From Streptomyces griseoloalbus (GTDB taxonomy: Bacteria > Actinomycetota > Actinomycetes > Streptomycetales > Streptomycetaceae): a stretch of 64,000 bases of DNA. Under the pieces are notes generated by a model. That model saw only the letters and a program-made list of their open reading frames with translations. It ran no database searches and was not told where the DNA came from. The stretch lies in assembly GCA_014650015.1 (NCBI GenBank), contig BMUD01000012.1, positions 188,567-252,566 of the forward strand. The letters are read 5' to 3'. Below are positions 17,264-25,730 of the stretch, piece after piece (the first letter of the stretch is position 1; each line of letters begins with the position of its first letter). A program made the translations under genes and the position numbers.

Positions 17264-19093
17264 TCAGCGGCCCACCGCGTAGCCCTGCATGCCGCGCGGG
17301 TTCGCCGCCGCGGAGAGCACGCCGGTGGCCGGGTCCCGTGCGACCGCGCAGAGCCGGCCCTCCGACCAGGGCTCGCCGACCGTGACCTCGTGACCGCGGC
17401 GCCGCAGCTCCGCCACCACCCCCGGGTCCGTGCGGGACTCGACGGTGACGCTGCCGGGGCGCATGCCGCGCGGGTAGAAGGAGCCGGGGAAGCTGTCGTT
17501 GTGCCAGTTCGGGGCGTCGATGGCGCCCTGGAGGTCGAGTCCGCCGCGTACCTGCTCGCGCAGGACGACCGCCAGGAAGAAGTGCAGCTGCCACTGGTCC
17601 TGCTGGTCCCCGCCGGGCGTGCCGAACGCCATGACCGGCACTCCGTCGCGCAGCGCGAGGGAGGGCGTGAGGGTGGTCCGGGGACGGCGGCCCGGGGTGA
17701 GGGTGTTGGGCAGGCCGTCCTCCAGCCACGTCATCTGCAGCCGGGTGCCCAGCGGGAAGCCCAGCTCGGGCACGACGGGGTTGGACTGGAGCCAGCCGCC
17801 ACTGGGGGTGGCCGCGATCATGTTGCCCCAGCGGTCGACGATGTCGAGGTGGCAGGTGTCGCCGCGGGTGCCGCCGTCGCCGGAGACGTCCGGTTCGCCG
17901 GGCACGGGGGACGTCGGGCGCTTGGCGACGGTCGGCTCGCCGACGCCCATCGGGCTGAAGCCGGGTTCGTCCGTGGCCACGACGCGCGCGTGGGCGCTCA
18001 GCCGTGGCGTGCGCCCGCCGGGGCTGCCGGGCCGCAGGTCGTGGGAGGCGCGGGGGCCGACCCTGGTCCGCCGCTCGGCGTTGTACTCGGCCGACAGCAG
18101 GTCGTCGAGCGGCACCTCGGCCGCGTCCCCGTACCAGGCCTCGCGGTCGGCCATGGCGAGTTTGCAGCCCTCGATCAGCAGGTGCAGGTAGTCGGCGGAG
18201 CCGTAGCGGGGCAGTTCCGGCGGGAGCAGGGCGAGCTGCTGGAGCAGGACCGGGCCCTGGCTCCAGGGGCCGGCCTTGCACACGGTCCAGCCGTGGAAGT
18301 CGTACGTCGCCGGAGTCTCGTAGGTCGCGGACCAGGCGGCGAGGTCGGCGGCGGTCAGCGTGCCGGTGTGGCGCTCACCGCTGGTGTCCAGGGTGGGCCG
18401 TGCGGCCTGCCGGACGAGGGCGTCGGCTATGAAGCCGGTGCGCCACACCTCCCTCGCGGCGTCGATCTGCGCCTCCCGGTCCCCCGCCCCGGCGACCTCG
18501 GCGAGCAGCCGCTTCCAGGTGGCGGCGAGAGCGGGGTTGCGGAAGAGCTCGCCGGGGCGGGGCGCCCGGCCGCCGGGCAGGTACACCTCGGCCGAGGAGG
18601 TCCACTCCGTCTCGAACAGCTCCCGTACGGTCCCGACGGTCTCGGCCATGCGCTCCACGGGCGGGTGCCCGTCCTCGGCGTACCCGACGGCGTACTTCAG
18701 GACGTCGGCGAGGGTCTTGGTGCCGTGGTCACGCAGCAGGAGCATCCAGGCGTCGAAGGCTCCGGGCACGGCGGCAGCGAGCGGTCCGGTGCCGGGGACA
18801 AGGTCCAGGCCGAGGCTCCGGTAGTGGGCGGCGCTCGCCCCGGCCGGGGCGACGCCCTGCCCGCACAGCACCCGCACCTCGCCGCCGGCCGGTGCGAGCA
18901 GGATCGGTACCTCGCCGGCCGGGCCGTTGAGATGCGGCTCGACCACGTGCAGGACGAAGGCGCCCGCCACGGCCGCGTCGTAGGCGTTGCCGCCGTCCTC
19001 CAGCACGGCCATGGCCGACTGGGAGGCCAGCCAGTGGGTGGAGGACACCATGCCGAAGGTGCCCTGGAGGGTGGGGCGGGTGGTGAATCGCAT
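17264..19093 (-). CDS. gamma-glutamyltransferase family protein (cytoplasmic type)
   Basis: A 609-aa Ntn-hydrolase-type gamma-glutamyltransferase. The N-terminal subunit motif AVLEDGGNAYDAAVAGAF and the self-processing threonine in GDTCHLDIVDRWGNMIAATPSGG are clear, followed by PGGDQQDQWQ. No signal peptide is seen, unlike the second GGT-like gene at 52.7-54.5 kb. Such proteins act in glutathione or gamma-glutamyl metabolism, or as acylases and hydrolases of related amides. The residue after the catalytic Thr is Cys rather than the more common Thr or Ser. ATG 19093 has GAGG 6 nt upstream. The 286 bp upstream hold no recognisable gene. Confidence 0.88.
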   Translation of the reverse strand: MRFTTRPTLQGTFGMVSSTHWLASQSAMAVLEDGGNAYDAAVAGAFVLHVVEPHLNGPAGEVPILLAPAGGEVRVLCGQGVAPAGASAAHYRSLGLDLVPGTGPLAAAVPGAFDAWMLLLRDHGTKTLADVLKYAVGYAEDGHPPVERMAETVGTVRELFETEWTSSAEVYLPGGRAPRPGELFRNPALAATWKRLLAEVAGAGDREAQIDAAREVWRTGFIADALVRQAARPTLDTSGERHTGTLTAADLAAWSATYETPATYDFHGWTVCKAGPWSQGPVLLQQLALLPPELPRYGSADYLHLLIEGCKLAMADREAWYGDAAEVPLDDLLSAEYNAERRTRVGPRASHDLRPGSPGGRTPRLSAHARVVATDEPGFSPMGVGEPTVAKRPTSPVPGEPDVSGDGGTRGDTCHLDIVDRWGNMIAATPSGGWLQSNPVVPELGFPLGTRLQMTWLEDGLPNTLTPGRRPRTTLTPSLALRDGVPVMAFGTPGGDQQDQWQLHFFLAVVLREQVRGGLDLQGAIDAPNWHNDSFPGSFYPRGMRPGSVTVESRTDPGVVAELRRRGHEVTVGEPWSEGRLCAVARDPATGVLSAAANPRGMQGYAVGR

Positions 19094-19379
19094 ACCTGAC
19101 CTCGGTGTTCATGCGTCGGTGGACCTGTGCGACAGCGAGATGGGCCGCGGGGAGAAATGGAGAATGTGGGGGGAACGAGCGCGAGACCATCTCCTCCACC
19201 TGGCCCCTTTCCTCGGCCACCTGGGCCGGGCTGCCGACGTCCGCCGCTGCCGCAGGCAGCGTAGATGCGCGTCACCGACCGAAGCCACCCCTCTCGCACC
19301 TCCTGCACACCTACGACCACCACCGCTGCCGCACCGCACTCGGCGGCCACTCACACGATCAGCCGCTCTGAACAACGCT

Positions 19380-20072
19380 TCAGGTCAATACACCGGTGAC
19401 GGACAGCAACCGCAACTTCCGGTGGCTCTCACTGCCGGGGAGGGCGGTGTAGACCAGCAGGTGATGCGACTGGTTCGGATCGAGCAGCGTCTGGCAGGTC
19501 AGCTCCAACGCGCCGAGCTCGGGGTGGATGAAGTGCTTCACCTCGTGGGGCCGGATGCCGACCTCGTGGTCGTTCCACACCCGGCGGAACTCTTCGCTGT
19601 GCGCGAGCAGCAGGTCGGTGTAGTGGGCCGCGCGGGAACCGGGACCCCGCAGCGTGGCCACCCCGCGCAGGCCCGAGACGAACATGCGGGTGAGGAACGG
19701 ATGGTCGTCGGGGGCGTAGAGCTGTCGCGTGGCGGGGTCGGTGAACCATCGGTAGCCGAGGCTGCGGGCCGGGCCGCCGTAGACGGTCAGGTCGCCGGTG
19801 AGCGCGATGCCGAGCGGGGTCTGCCGCAGCGTCTCGCCGAGCTCGGTGACGATCTCCGCGGGGGTGTCGTCCAGGCGGTCGAGGATGCGTAGCAGGCCGG
19901 GACTGATGTGCTCGCTGTCCGCGCCCCGCGGGGTCGGGGTCTGTCCGGCGAGCCGGAAGAGGTGGTCGCGCTCGTCGAGGGAGAGGTGGAGTCCTTGCGC
20001 GATGGAGGCGATCATCTGCTCGGACGGCTGGGGTCCGCGCTCCCGCTCGAGCCGCGCGTAGTAGTCGGTCGG
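19380..20072 (-). pseudogene. 5'-truncated XRE regulator with MmyB-like ligand domain
   Basis: The reading frame encodes the second half of an XRE helix-turn-helix regulator (DYYARLERERG, then LHLSLDERDHLFRLAGQ) and a full MmyB-like ligand-binding domain (LTGDLTVYGGPARSLGYRWFTDPATR to the C-terminus). The first ~35 residues, including the recognition helices and the start codon, are missing. Coding sequence runs back to about 20070 and then turns directly into a short-chain dehydrogenase on the opposite strand. Family members are usually about 280 aa; only about 225 codons remain. An internal ATG at 20015 could give a 211-aa product without DNA binding. Almost certainly inactive as a regulator. 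Confidence 0.8.
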
Positions 20073-20533
20073 ACGACGTGAACTGGGAACGCTCCTACGA
20101 CGGCATGAGGGCCTACAGCCAGTCGAAGATCGCGTTCGGGCTCTTCGGCCTCGAACTCGACCGGCGCAGTCAGGCCAATGGCTGGGGCATCACGAGCAAC
20201 CTCTCCCATCCCGGGATCGCTCCGACGAACCTGCTCGCCGCTCGCCCCGAGGTGGGACGCACCAGGGACACCATGGGCGTGCGCCTGATCCGGGCGCTGT
20301 CTGCCCGCGGCGTCCTCGTCGGGACGGTCCACACCGCGCAACTTCCCGCCCTGTACGCCGCCACCTCCCCCGACGCCGAGCGTGGCGGGTTCTACGGGCC
20401 GCGCGGACCCGGGCACCTGGGCGGCCCTCCCGGCGAGCAGAAACTCCACTCGCGCCTTCGCAGCGCCGGGGAGGCCCGGCGCGTCTGGCAGGTCTCCGAA
20501 GAGCTCACGCAGGTCCCCTTTCCCCACAGCTGA
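20069..20533 (+). pseudogene. 5'-truncated short-chain dehydrogenase/reductase
   Basis: C-terminal half of a classical SDR. It begins abruptly at DDVNWERSYDG and contains the catalytic YxxxK as RAYSQSK, then GWGITSNLSHPGIAPTNLL and the substrate lid and C-terminus. The N-terminal NAD(P)-binding Rossmann half (TGxxxGxG) is absent. The GTG at 20078 is fortuitous. It joins head-to-head with the truncated XRE gene, which in related genomes is typically divergent from such an SDR. One deletion removing both 5' ends and their shared promoter explains both fragments. Confidence 0.8.
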
Positions 20534-20715
20534 GAGGTCGTTCTCCTTCCGCACCTCGTGCGCGGCTTTCGCCGGCCGGACCGGGCGCCCGGCGGGCGGA
20601 GGGGTACTGGGCCGGGGCAGCGCGTCCGCCTCCCGGGTCGAGGGAGCGAGGGCACGGCTGAAGCGGCTGGTGGAGAGGGGCCGGCGGGATCACCGCCACC
20701 GGTTCCGCCCGGTGG

Positions 20716-21333
20716 TCAGAGACCGGTGAGCAGGTCGTCGAGTGGGGCGGGTACGCGGTCGGGGCCGAGGGCCTCGACGAGGACGCGGCCGTAGTGGATC
20801 TTGCGTCCCTTCTTCGTCCCGAGGAAGCGCCGCAGCTGCTGCTGTGCGGGGCGGCCCTGCTGGGCGGGCTGGCGCAGGAAGGTCTGCAGGGGGCGCGAGT
20901 CGCCCTCCGCCAGAACGAGCTCCTTCACCCGCGGCACGCCCAGCGCGCGGATGAGCTCGTCCTCCAGGTCCGCCGCACAGACGAAGAAGTTTCGCTGCGC
21001 CGCGCCGGCCCGCTCCAAGGCGCGATCGTAGTAGGGGCGTTCGCGCTCGTCGCACAGTCCCGTGAGGCGGAGGCCCAGGCCCGGTGGGCCGAGGAGGCGG
21101 GCGAAGCGCCCGACGTTCATCGCGCCGCCCATCGGCAGGACACAGACGCCCTCGGCCGCCAGGTTCCGGCCGCGGGCGGCGGCCAGCGCACTCACCGCCG
21201 CGGCGTCACTCAGCCCTTCGAGCAGCACGGCCGTACGGACGGGCAGCCGCGCGGCCAGCTCGCGCACGGGGTCGCCGGGACCACCGGCCGCCCACACGGT
21301 GGCCGCTTCCCGGAACGCCCGCATGTCGGTCAT
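20716..21333 (-). CDS. stand-alone TOPRIM protein, OLD-like
   Basis: A 205-aa protein with a TOPRIM-type core: VLLEGLSDAAAVSALAA (conserved glutamate), VLPMGGAMNVGRF, and LRLTGLCDERERPYY (acidic metal site), followed by FFVCAADLEDELIRALG as in OLD-family nucleases. It lacks the ATPase half that OLD proteins carry. The C-terminal part is basic (QQLRRFLGTKKGRKIHYGRVLVEAL). Related stand-alone actinobacterial proteins are uncharacterised; a role in nucleic-acid processing is inference. It sits alone behind the large hairpin that separates it from the siderophore operon. Confidence 0.72.
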   Translation of the reverse strand: MTDMRAFREAATVWAAGGPGDPVRELAARLPVRTAVLLEGLSDAAAVSALAAARGRNLAAEGVCVLPMGGAMNVGRFARLLGPPGLGLRLTGLCDERERPYYDRALERAGAAQRNFFVCAADLEDELIRALGVPRVKELVLAEGDSRPLQTFLRQPAQQGRPAQQQLRRFLGTKKGRKIHYGRVLVEALGPDRVPAPLDDLLTGL

Positions 21334-21377
21334 GGGCCGAGTCTTACGCCCTTCACGGCCACCGCGCCAAACATTTT

Positions 21378-21452
21378 CCGCCGGCCGCCGTCCGGTGGAG
21401 CCGCCGCGCCGGACGGCTCCACCCGGCGGCTCCACCGGACGGCGGCCGGCGG
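21378..21452. terminator. 29-bp perfect inverted repeat between TOPRIM gene and siderophore operon
   Basis: The 29 nt at 21378-21406 are the exact reverse complement of 21424-21452, separated by a 17-nt loop. The arms contain GTCCGGTGGAGCCGCC and its complement. The position, 40 bp after the stop of the exporter gene (minus strand), fits transcription termination for that operon. The arms are roughly twice the usual length and the loop repeats part of the arm (GGACGGCTCCAC), so it may instead be a mobile or regulatory hairpin. Confidence 0.6.
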
Positions 21453-21491
21453 GGTCGGTGTGTCCGGGCTCCTGCCGGGTGACGGAATCCC

Positions 21492-22778
21492 TCACGGTCC
21501 GGCGGCATCCGCCGCTTCCTGGCCGGCCCGCCGCCGGCGGGCGTCCTCGTCGGTCCGGGCGTCGTAGCTGATGAGCTTGGGCAGCGCGGCGGTGAGCAGG
21601 CCCACCGCGGCGACGCAGGCGAGTCCGCCGCTCCAGATCGCCGGGCGGACGCCGGTCCAGCCGGCCATCGCCCCGGCGCGGACCTGGCCGAGCTGGGGGC
21701 CGACGCTGTAGGACAGGACCTCGATCCCGGCGAGCCGGCCGCGCAGCCGGTCGGGGATGGTCTGGTTCCAGATGGTGGAGCGGCCCAGTCCGCTCAGCAT
21801 GTCCCCCGCGCCCGCCAGGCCGAGGCACAGCAGCACCAGCCAGACGTTCGACGTCCAGCCCGCCGCGGCCATCGCCAGGCCCCAGCCGGCGGCGCCGCAC
21901 ACCACCAGCAGGCCGTGCCGCTGCGTCCGGGACACCCAGCCGCTGGTCAGGCTGAGCAACAGCGACCCGACGGCTCCCGCCGAGTACATCAGCCCCAGGG
22001 ACCAGTCGGCGTCGAGCTCGTCGGCGAGGAAGGGGAAGACGGTGTTCGGGAAGGCGAAGAACATCGCCGCCAGGTCGACCGCGTACGTGCCCAGCAGCAC
22101 CGGCCTGGACCAGGCGTAGCGGGCCCCTTCGGCGATGCCGCGCAGCGACGGCCTGGCCGCGTGTTCGACGGGCGGTACGGGCGAGAGCCGGCGGCACATC
22201 AGGACCGACGCGGCGAAGCAGACGACCGTGGTGGCGTAGGCGGGACCGTTGCCCGCGTACGCCACGACCAGGCCCGCCAGCGCGGGCCCGGCGATCGCGC
22301 CGGTCTGCCAGCGCAGGGCGTTCAGCGCGGCCGCCGCGGCCAGCTGGTCGTGCGGGACGATCCGGGCCAGCAGCGAGTCGAGGGCGGGCCGTTGGAGTCC
22401 GGCGAGTGCCGCGACTCCGGCCGCGACCACGTACAGCGGCCACAGCATGGGCTCCGGCAGCATCGCGTTCAGCAGCAGGACGGCTGCCAGCAGTCCCAGT
22501 CCCGCCTCGGTCAGCACGATGACCTTGCGCCGGTCCACGGCGTCCGCGAGTGCCCCGCCGTACAGTCCGAAGACCACCAGCGGCACCAGTTCGACGGCGC
22601 CCATCGCGCCGACCGCGAGCGGTGAGCCGGTCAGGTCCTTGATCTGGAGCGGCAGCGCGATCAGCGCCATCACACTCCCGAGGTAGGTGACCAGGCCCTG
22701 CACCCACAGGAGGCGGAAGTCCTTCGAGGAGCGCCAGGGCGTGAGGTCGGGCAGCACCGCGGCGAGCTTGGACGTCAT
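21492..22778 (-). CDS. MFS transporter, EntS-like siderophore exporter
   Basis: A 428-aa, twelve-segment major facilitator protein with no signal sequence. The loop GALADAVDRRKVIVLTEAG and the distal SGLGRSTIWNQTIPDRLRGRLAGIEVLSYSVGPQLGQ resemble EntS-type exporters of catecholate or peptide siderophores. It starts 2 bp after the stop of the siderophore ATPase gene and is the last gene of the operon, so apo-siderophore export or recycling is likely. No siderophore synthetase is in the window. Confidence 0.85.
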   Translation of the reverse strand: MTSKLAAVLPDLTPWRSSKDFRLLWVQGLVTYLGSVMALIALPLQIKDLTGSPLAVGAMGAVELVPLVVFGLYGGALADAVDRRKVIVLTEAGLGLLAAVLLLNAMLPEPMLWPLYVVAAGVAALAGLQRPALDSLLARIVPHDQLAAAAALNALRWQTGAIAGPALAGLVVAYAGNGPAYATTVVCFAASVLMCRRLSPVPPVEHAARPSLRGIAEGARYAWSRPVLLGTYAVDLAAMFFAFPNTVFPFLADELDADWSLGLMYSAGAVGSLLLSLTSGWVSRTQRHGLLVVCGAAGWGLAMAAAGWTSNVWLVLLCLGLAGAGDMLSGLGRSTIWNQTIPDRLRGRLAGIEVLSYSVGPQLGQVRAGAMAGWTGVRPAIWSGGLACVAAVGLLTAALPKLISYDARTDEDARRRRAGQEAADAAGP

Positions 22779-22780
22779 GG

Positions 22781-23641
22781 TCAGCGGCTCCCGGCCGGCC
22801 GGGTCACGGACGACGGCACCGTCTGTGCGGCGCTGTCCGCGACGGTGGCGTGGTGACGGCCGATCGGCAGGACGAGGGGCTTGCCGGAGACCGGGTCCTC
22901 GATGACGCGGCTGTCCATGCCGTACACGGTCCGCACCGTGTCCTCGGTCATCACCTCCTCTGGCGTTCCGGCGGCGTGCAGGCGGCCGGACGCGAGGGCG
23001 ACGAGCCGGTCGGCGTAGCGCGCGGCCAGGTTGAGGTCGTGCAGGACCATGACGATCGTGGTGCCGCGGGTCCGGTTCAGGTCGGTCAGCAGGTCGAGGA
23101 CCTCGATCTGGTGGCTGATGTCGAGGAACGTGGTGGGCTCGTCGAGCAGCAGCAGGTCGGTCTGCTGGGCCAGGGCCATCGCGATCCACACGCGCTGGCG
23201 CTGGCCGCCGGAGAGTTCGTCGACCGACCGCTCCGCCAGTTCCGTGGTCTGTGTGGCCTCCAGCGCGGCGGCGACCGCGGCGTCGTCCTGCGCCGTCCAG
23301 CGGGAGAAGGCACGCTGATGGGGGTGACGGCCCCGGCCGACCAGGTCGAGGACCGTGATGCCCTCGGGCGTCACCGGTGACTGCGGCAACAGGCCCAGGG
23401 TGCGGGCGAGTTCCTTGGCCGGGGTGCGGTGGACCTCCTTGCCGTCCAGGACGACCCGGCCCGCGCGGGGCACGAGCAGCCGGGACATCGAGCGCAGCAG
23501 CGTCGACTTGCCGCAGGCGTTGGCGCCGACGATCACCGTGATGTTCCCGGCCGCGAGCGTCAGGTCCAGGCCCTCGATGACGGCACGGTCGCCGTAGCCG
23601 AGCGTGAGGTCCTCGGTGGACAGGGTGTGGGACGCGGTCAC
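22781..23641 (-). CDS. ferric-siderophore ABC transporter ATPase (FepC-like)
   Basis: A 286-aa ATP-binding subunit energising ferric-siderophore import. Walker A reads GANACGKSTLL, the Q-loop LPQSPVTPEGITV, the signature LSGGQRQRVWIAMALAQ, Walker B LLLLDEPT and the H-loop VLHDLN. The GTG start overlaps the stop of the upstream permease as GTGA. The C-terminal tail (YGMDSRVIEDPVSGKPLVLPIGRH) is typical of FecE/FepC proteins. Partner permeases and binding protein are the next three genes upstream. Confidence 0.93.
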   Translation of the reverse strand: MTASHTLSTEDLTLGYGDRAVIEGLDLTLAAGNITVIVGANACGKSTLLRSMSRLLVPRAGRVVLDGKEVHRTPAKELARTLGLLPQSPVTPEGITVLDLVGRGRHPHQRAFSRWTAQDDAAVAAALEATQTTELAERSVDELSGGQRQRVWIAMALAQQTDLLLLDEPTTFLDISHQIEVLDLLTDLNRTRGTTIVMVLHDLNLAARYADRLVALASGRLHAAGTPEEVMTEDTVRTVYGMDSRVIEDPVSGKPLVLPIGRHHATVADSAAQTVPSSVTRPAGSR

Positions 23642-24690
23642 AGTGAGCCTCCGGCCCGGTTGGTGCGGACGATCAGGTAGACGAGGTAGGGCGCGCCGAG
23701 GACGCCGGTGACGACGCCGACGGGGTAGCGGGTGTCGAAGGCGTACTGGCCGGTGAAGTCGGCGACCAGGACGAGCAGGGAGCCGACGAGGCCGGCGGGC
23801 ACCAGCAGGGATCCGCCGGTTCCGGTCAGCCGGGCGGCGATCGGCCCGGAGAGGAAGGCGACGAAGGCGATCGGTCCGGCCGCCGCGGTGGCGAACGCGA
23901 TCAGCCCGACGGCCGCGACGATGACCGTGACACGGGTGCGTTCGACGCGGACGCCGAGCGCGGACGCCGTGTCGTCGCCCAGGCTCAGGGCGCTCAGGTT
24001 GCGCGACTGGAACAGCAGCACCGGACCGAGTGCGAGCACCGCGAGGACGGTGGGCACGGTCTCCTCCCAGGTCGTGCCGTTGAGACTGCCCGTGAGCCAG
24101 CGCATCGCCTCCTGGAGGTCCCAGTCGCCGGCCCGCGACAGGACGTAGGAGGTGATGCTGTCGAGCAGGGCGGAGATGCCGATGCCGATCAGGATCAGCC
24201 GGGTTCCGGCGACCCCGTCGCGGAACGCGAGCGTGTACACCAGCAGCGCCACTCCGAGCGCGGCGGCGATCGCGAGCGCGGACACCTCGGTCTCGCTCAG
24301 CGAGAAGGTGACGATGGCGATGGCCGCCGCCGCGCTCGCTCCCGCGCTGATGCCGATGATGTCGGGGCTGGCGAGCGGGTTGCGGAGCATCGTCTGGAAG
24401 GTGACGCCGGCGATGCCGAAGCTGAATCCGGCGGTCAGGGCGAGCACCGCCCGCGGCAGCCGCAGCGTGCCGACGGTGAAGGACGCGCCCGGCACCTGCT
24501 CGCCCGTGATCACGCGCAGCACGTCGGAGGCCGGGTAGAAGGTGTGCCCGGCCATGAGCGTGGTGGCGAACGCGGCGACGACGAGGATCAGCAGCGTCGA
24601 GACGAGCAGCCGTCGCCGGTACGCGCGGCGGACCCTGGCCCGGGTGACGGCGCGCAGCGTGGGCGGGGCGGGGACGACGGGCGCGCTCAC
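23638..24690 (-). CDS. iron-siderophore ABC permease, FecCD family
   Basis: A 350-aa integral membrane permease with about nine to ten hydrophobic segments. FecCD signatures are LPRAVLALTAGFSFGIAGVTFQTMLRNPLASPDIIGISAGAS, LALGDD-like LSLGDDTASALGV, and GPIAFVAFLSGPIAARLTG. The start is GTG at 24688-24690, overlapping the TGA of the upstream permease as GTGA. The open frame continues upstream but without homology. It forms the heterodimeric channel with the second FecCD protein encoded just before it. Confidence 0.92.
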   Translation of the reverse strand: MSAPVVPAPPTLRAVTRARVRRAYRRRLLVSTLLILVVAAFATTLMAGHTFYPASDVLRVITGEQVPGASFTVGTLRLPRAVLALTAGFSFGIAGVTFQTMLRNPLASPDIIGISAGASAAAAIAIVTFSLSETEVSALAIAAALGVALLVYTLAFRDGVAGTRLILIGIGISALLDSITSYVLSRAGDWDLQEAMRWLTGSLNGTTWEETVPTVLAVLALGPVLLFQSRNLSALSLGDDTASALGVRVERTRVTVIVAAVGLIAFATAAAGPIAFVAFLSGPIAARLTGTGGSLLVPAGLVGSLLVLVADFTGQYAFDTRYPVGVVTGVLGAPYLVYLIVRTNRAGGSL

Positions 24691-25730
24691 AGGGATCTGA
24701 CCTTCTGCCGGCGGACGATGTGGATGAAGAAGGGAGCGCCGACGAGCGCGGTCACGATGCCCACCTCGATCTCGGAGGGCCGTGCCACGACCCGCCCCAG
24801 CACGTCGGCGGCCGTCAGCAGGACGGCGCCGCTCAGCGCGGAGAACGGCAGCAGCCACCGGTGGTCCACGCCCGCCAGCAGCCGGCAGGCATGCGGTACG
24901 ACGAGGCCGACGAAGGCGATCGGCCCGGCGACGGCGGTGGCCGCGCCGCACAGCACGACCGCGCCGAGCGCGGCGGTGCCCCGGACGAGGGCCACGCGCT
25001 CACCGAGGCCTGCGGCCAGGTCGTCGCCCAGTGCCAGCGAGTTGAGGGCACGGGCGGAGGCGAGGCAGATCGCGAAGCCGGCGGCCAGGAACGGCACGAC
25101 GCTGCCGAGTTGGGCGTAGGTGGCGCCTCCGACGCCGCCGATCTGCCACAGCCGGAAGGTGTCGGAGATGTCGTTGCGCGGCAGGACGACGGCGCTGACC
25201 AGCGAGGCGAGCGCGGCCGAGATGGCGGCACCGGCGAGGGCCAGCTTCAGCGGGGTGGCGCCGCCGCGGCCCAGCGAGCCGACGGTGTACACGAATCCGG
25301 CGGTGAGGGCGGCCCCGGTCATCGCCGCCCAGATGTACCCGGACACCGAGGCGAGGCCGAAGTACGCGATGCCGGTGACCACGGCGAGCGAGGCGCCCAT
25401 GTTGACGCCGAGGATGCCGGGATCGGCCAGTGGGTTACGGGTCACCCCCTGCATGACCGCGCCGGAGAGGCCGAGGGCGGCGCCCACGACGACGGCCAGG
25501 AGGGTGCGCGGGATGCGGTTGGCGACCGCCGCCTCCTCCAGGGTGTCCTCCGCTCCGCCGAGCGCCGACCAGACGTCGGCCCAGGCGACGTCGCGGGAGC
25601 CGAGGGCGAGGGAGGCGGTCATGGCGGCGATCAGGACCGCGGCCACCACGAGGAGCCAGGTCACGCGCACGCGCGCCGGACGCCGTACGAGGGCGGCGTC
25701 CGGCGCGTGCGGGGTCTCGGTGACGGTCAC
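24687..25730 (-). CDS. iron-siderophore ABC permease, FecCD family
   Basis: A 347-aa partner of the preceding permease. The typical motifs are RIPRTLLAVVVGAALGLSGAVMQGVTRNPLADPGILGVNMGAS, LNSLALGDDLAAGLG and GPIAFVGLVVPHACRLLAGVDHRWLLP. The N-terminal ~25 residues are cytoplasmic and basic before the first membrane segment. The GTG start overlaps the stop of the binding-protein gene by 4 bp. Translational coupling runs through the whole operon. Confidence 0.92.
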   Translation of the reverse strand: MTVTETPHAPDAALVRRPARVRVTWLLVVAAVLIAAMTASLALGSRDVAWADVWSALGGAEDTLEEAAVANRIPRTLLAVVVGAALGLSGAVMQGVTRNPLADPGILGVNMGASLAVVTGIAYFGLASVSGYIWAAMTGAALTAGFVYTVGSLGRGGATPLKLALAGAAISAALASLVSAVVLPRNDISDTFRLWQIGGVGGATYAQLGSVVPFLAAGFAICLASARALNSLALGDDLAAGLGERVALVRGTAALGAVVLCGAATAVAGPIAFVGLVVPHACRLLAGVDHRWLLPFSALSGAVLLTAADVLGRVVARPSEIEVGIVTALVGAPFFIHIVRRQKVRSL

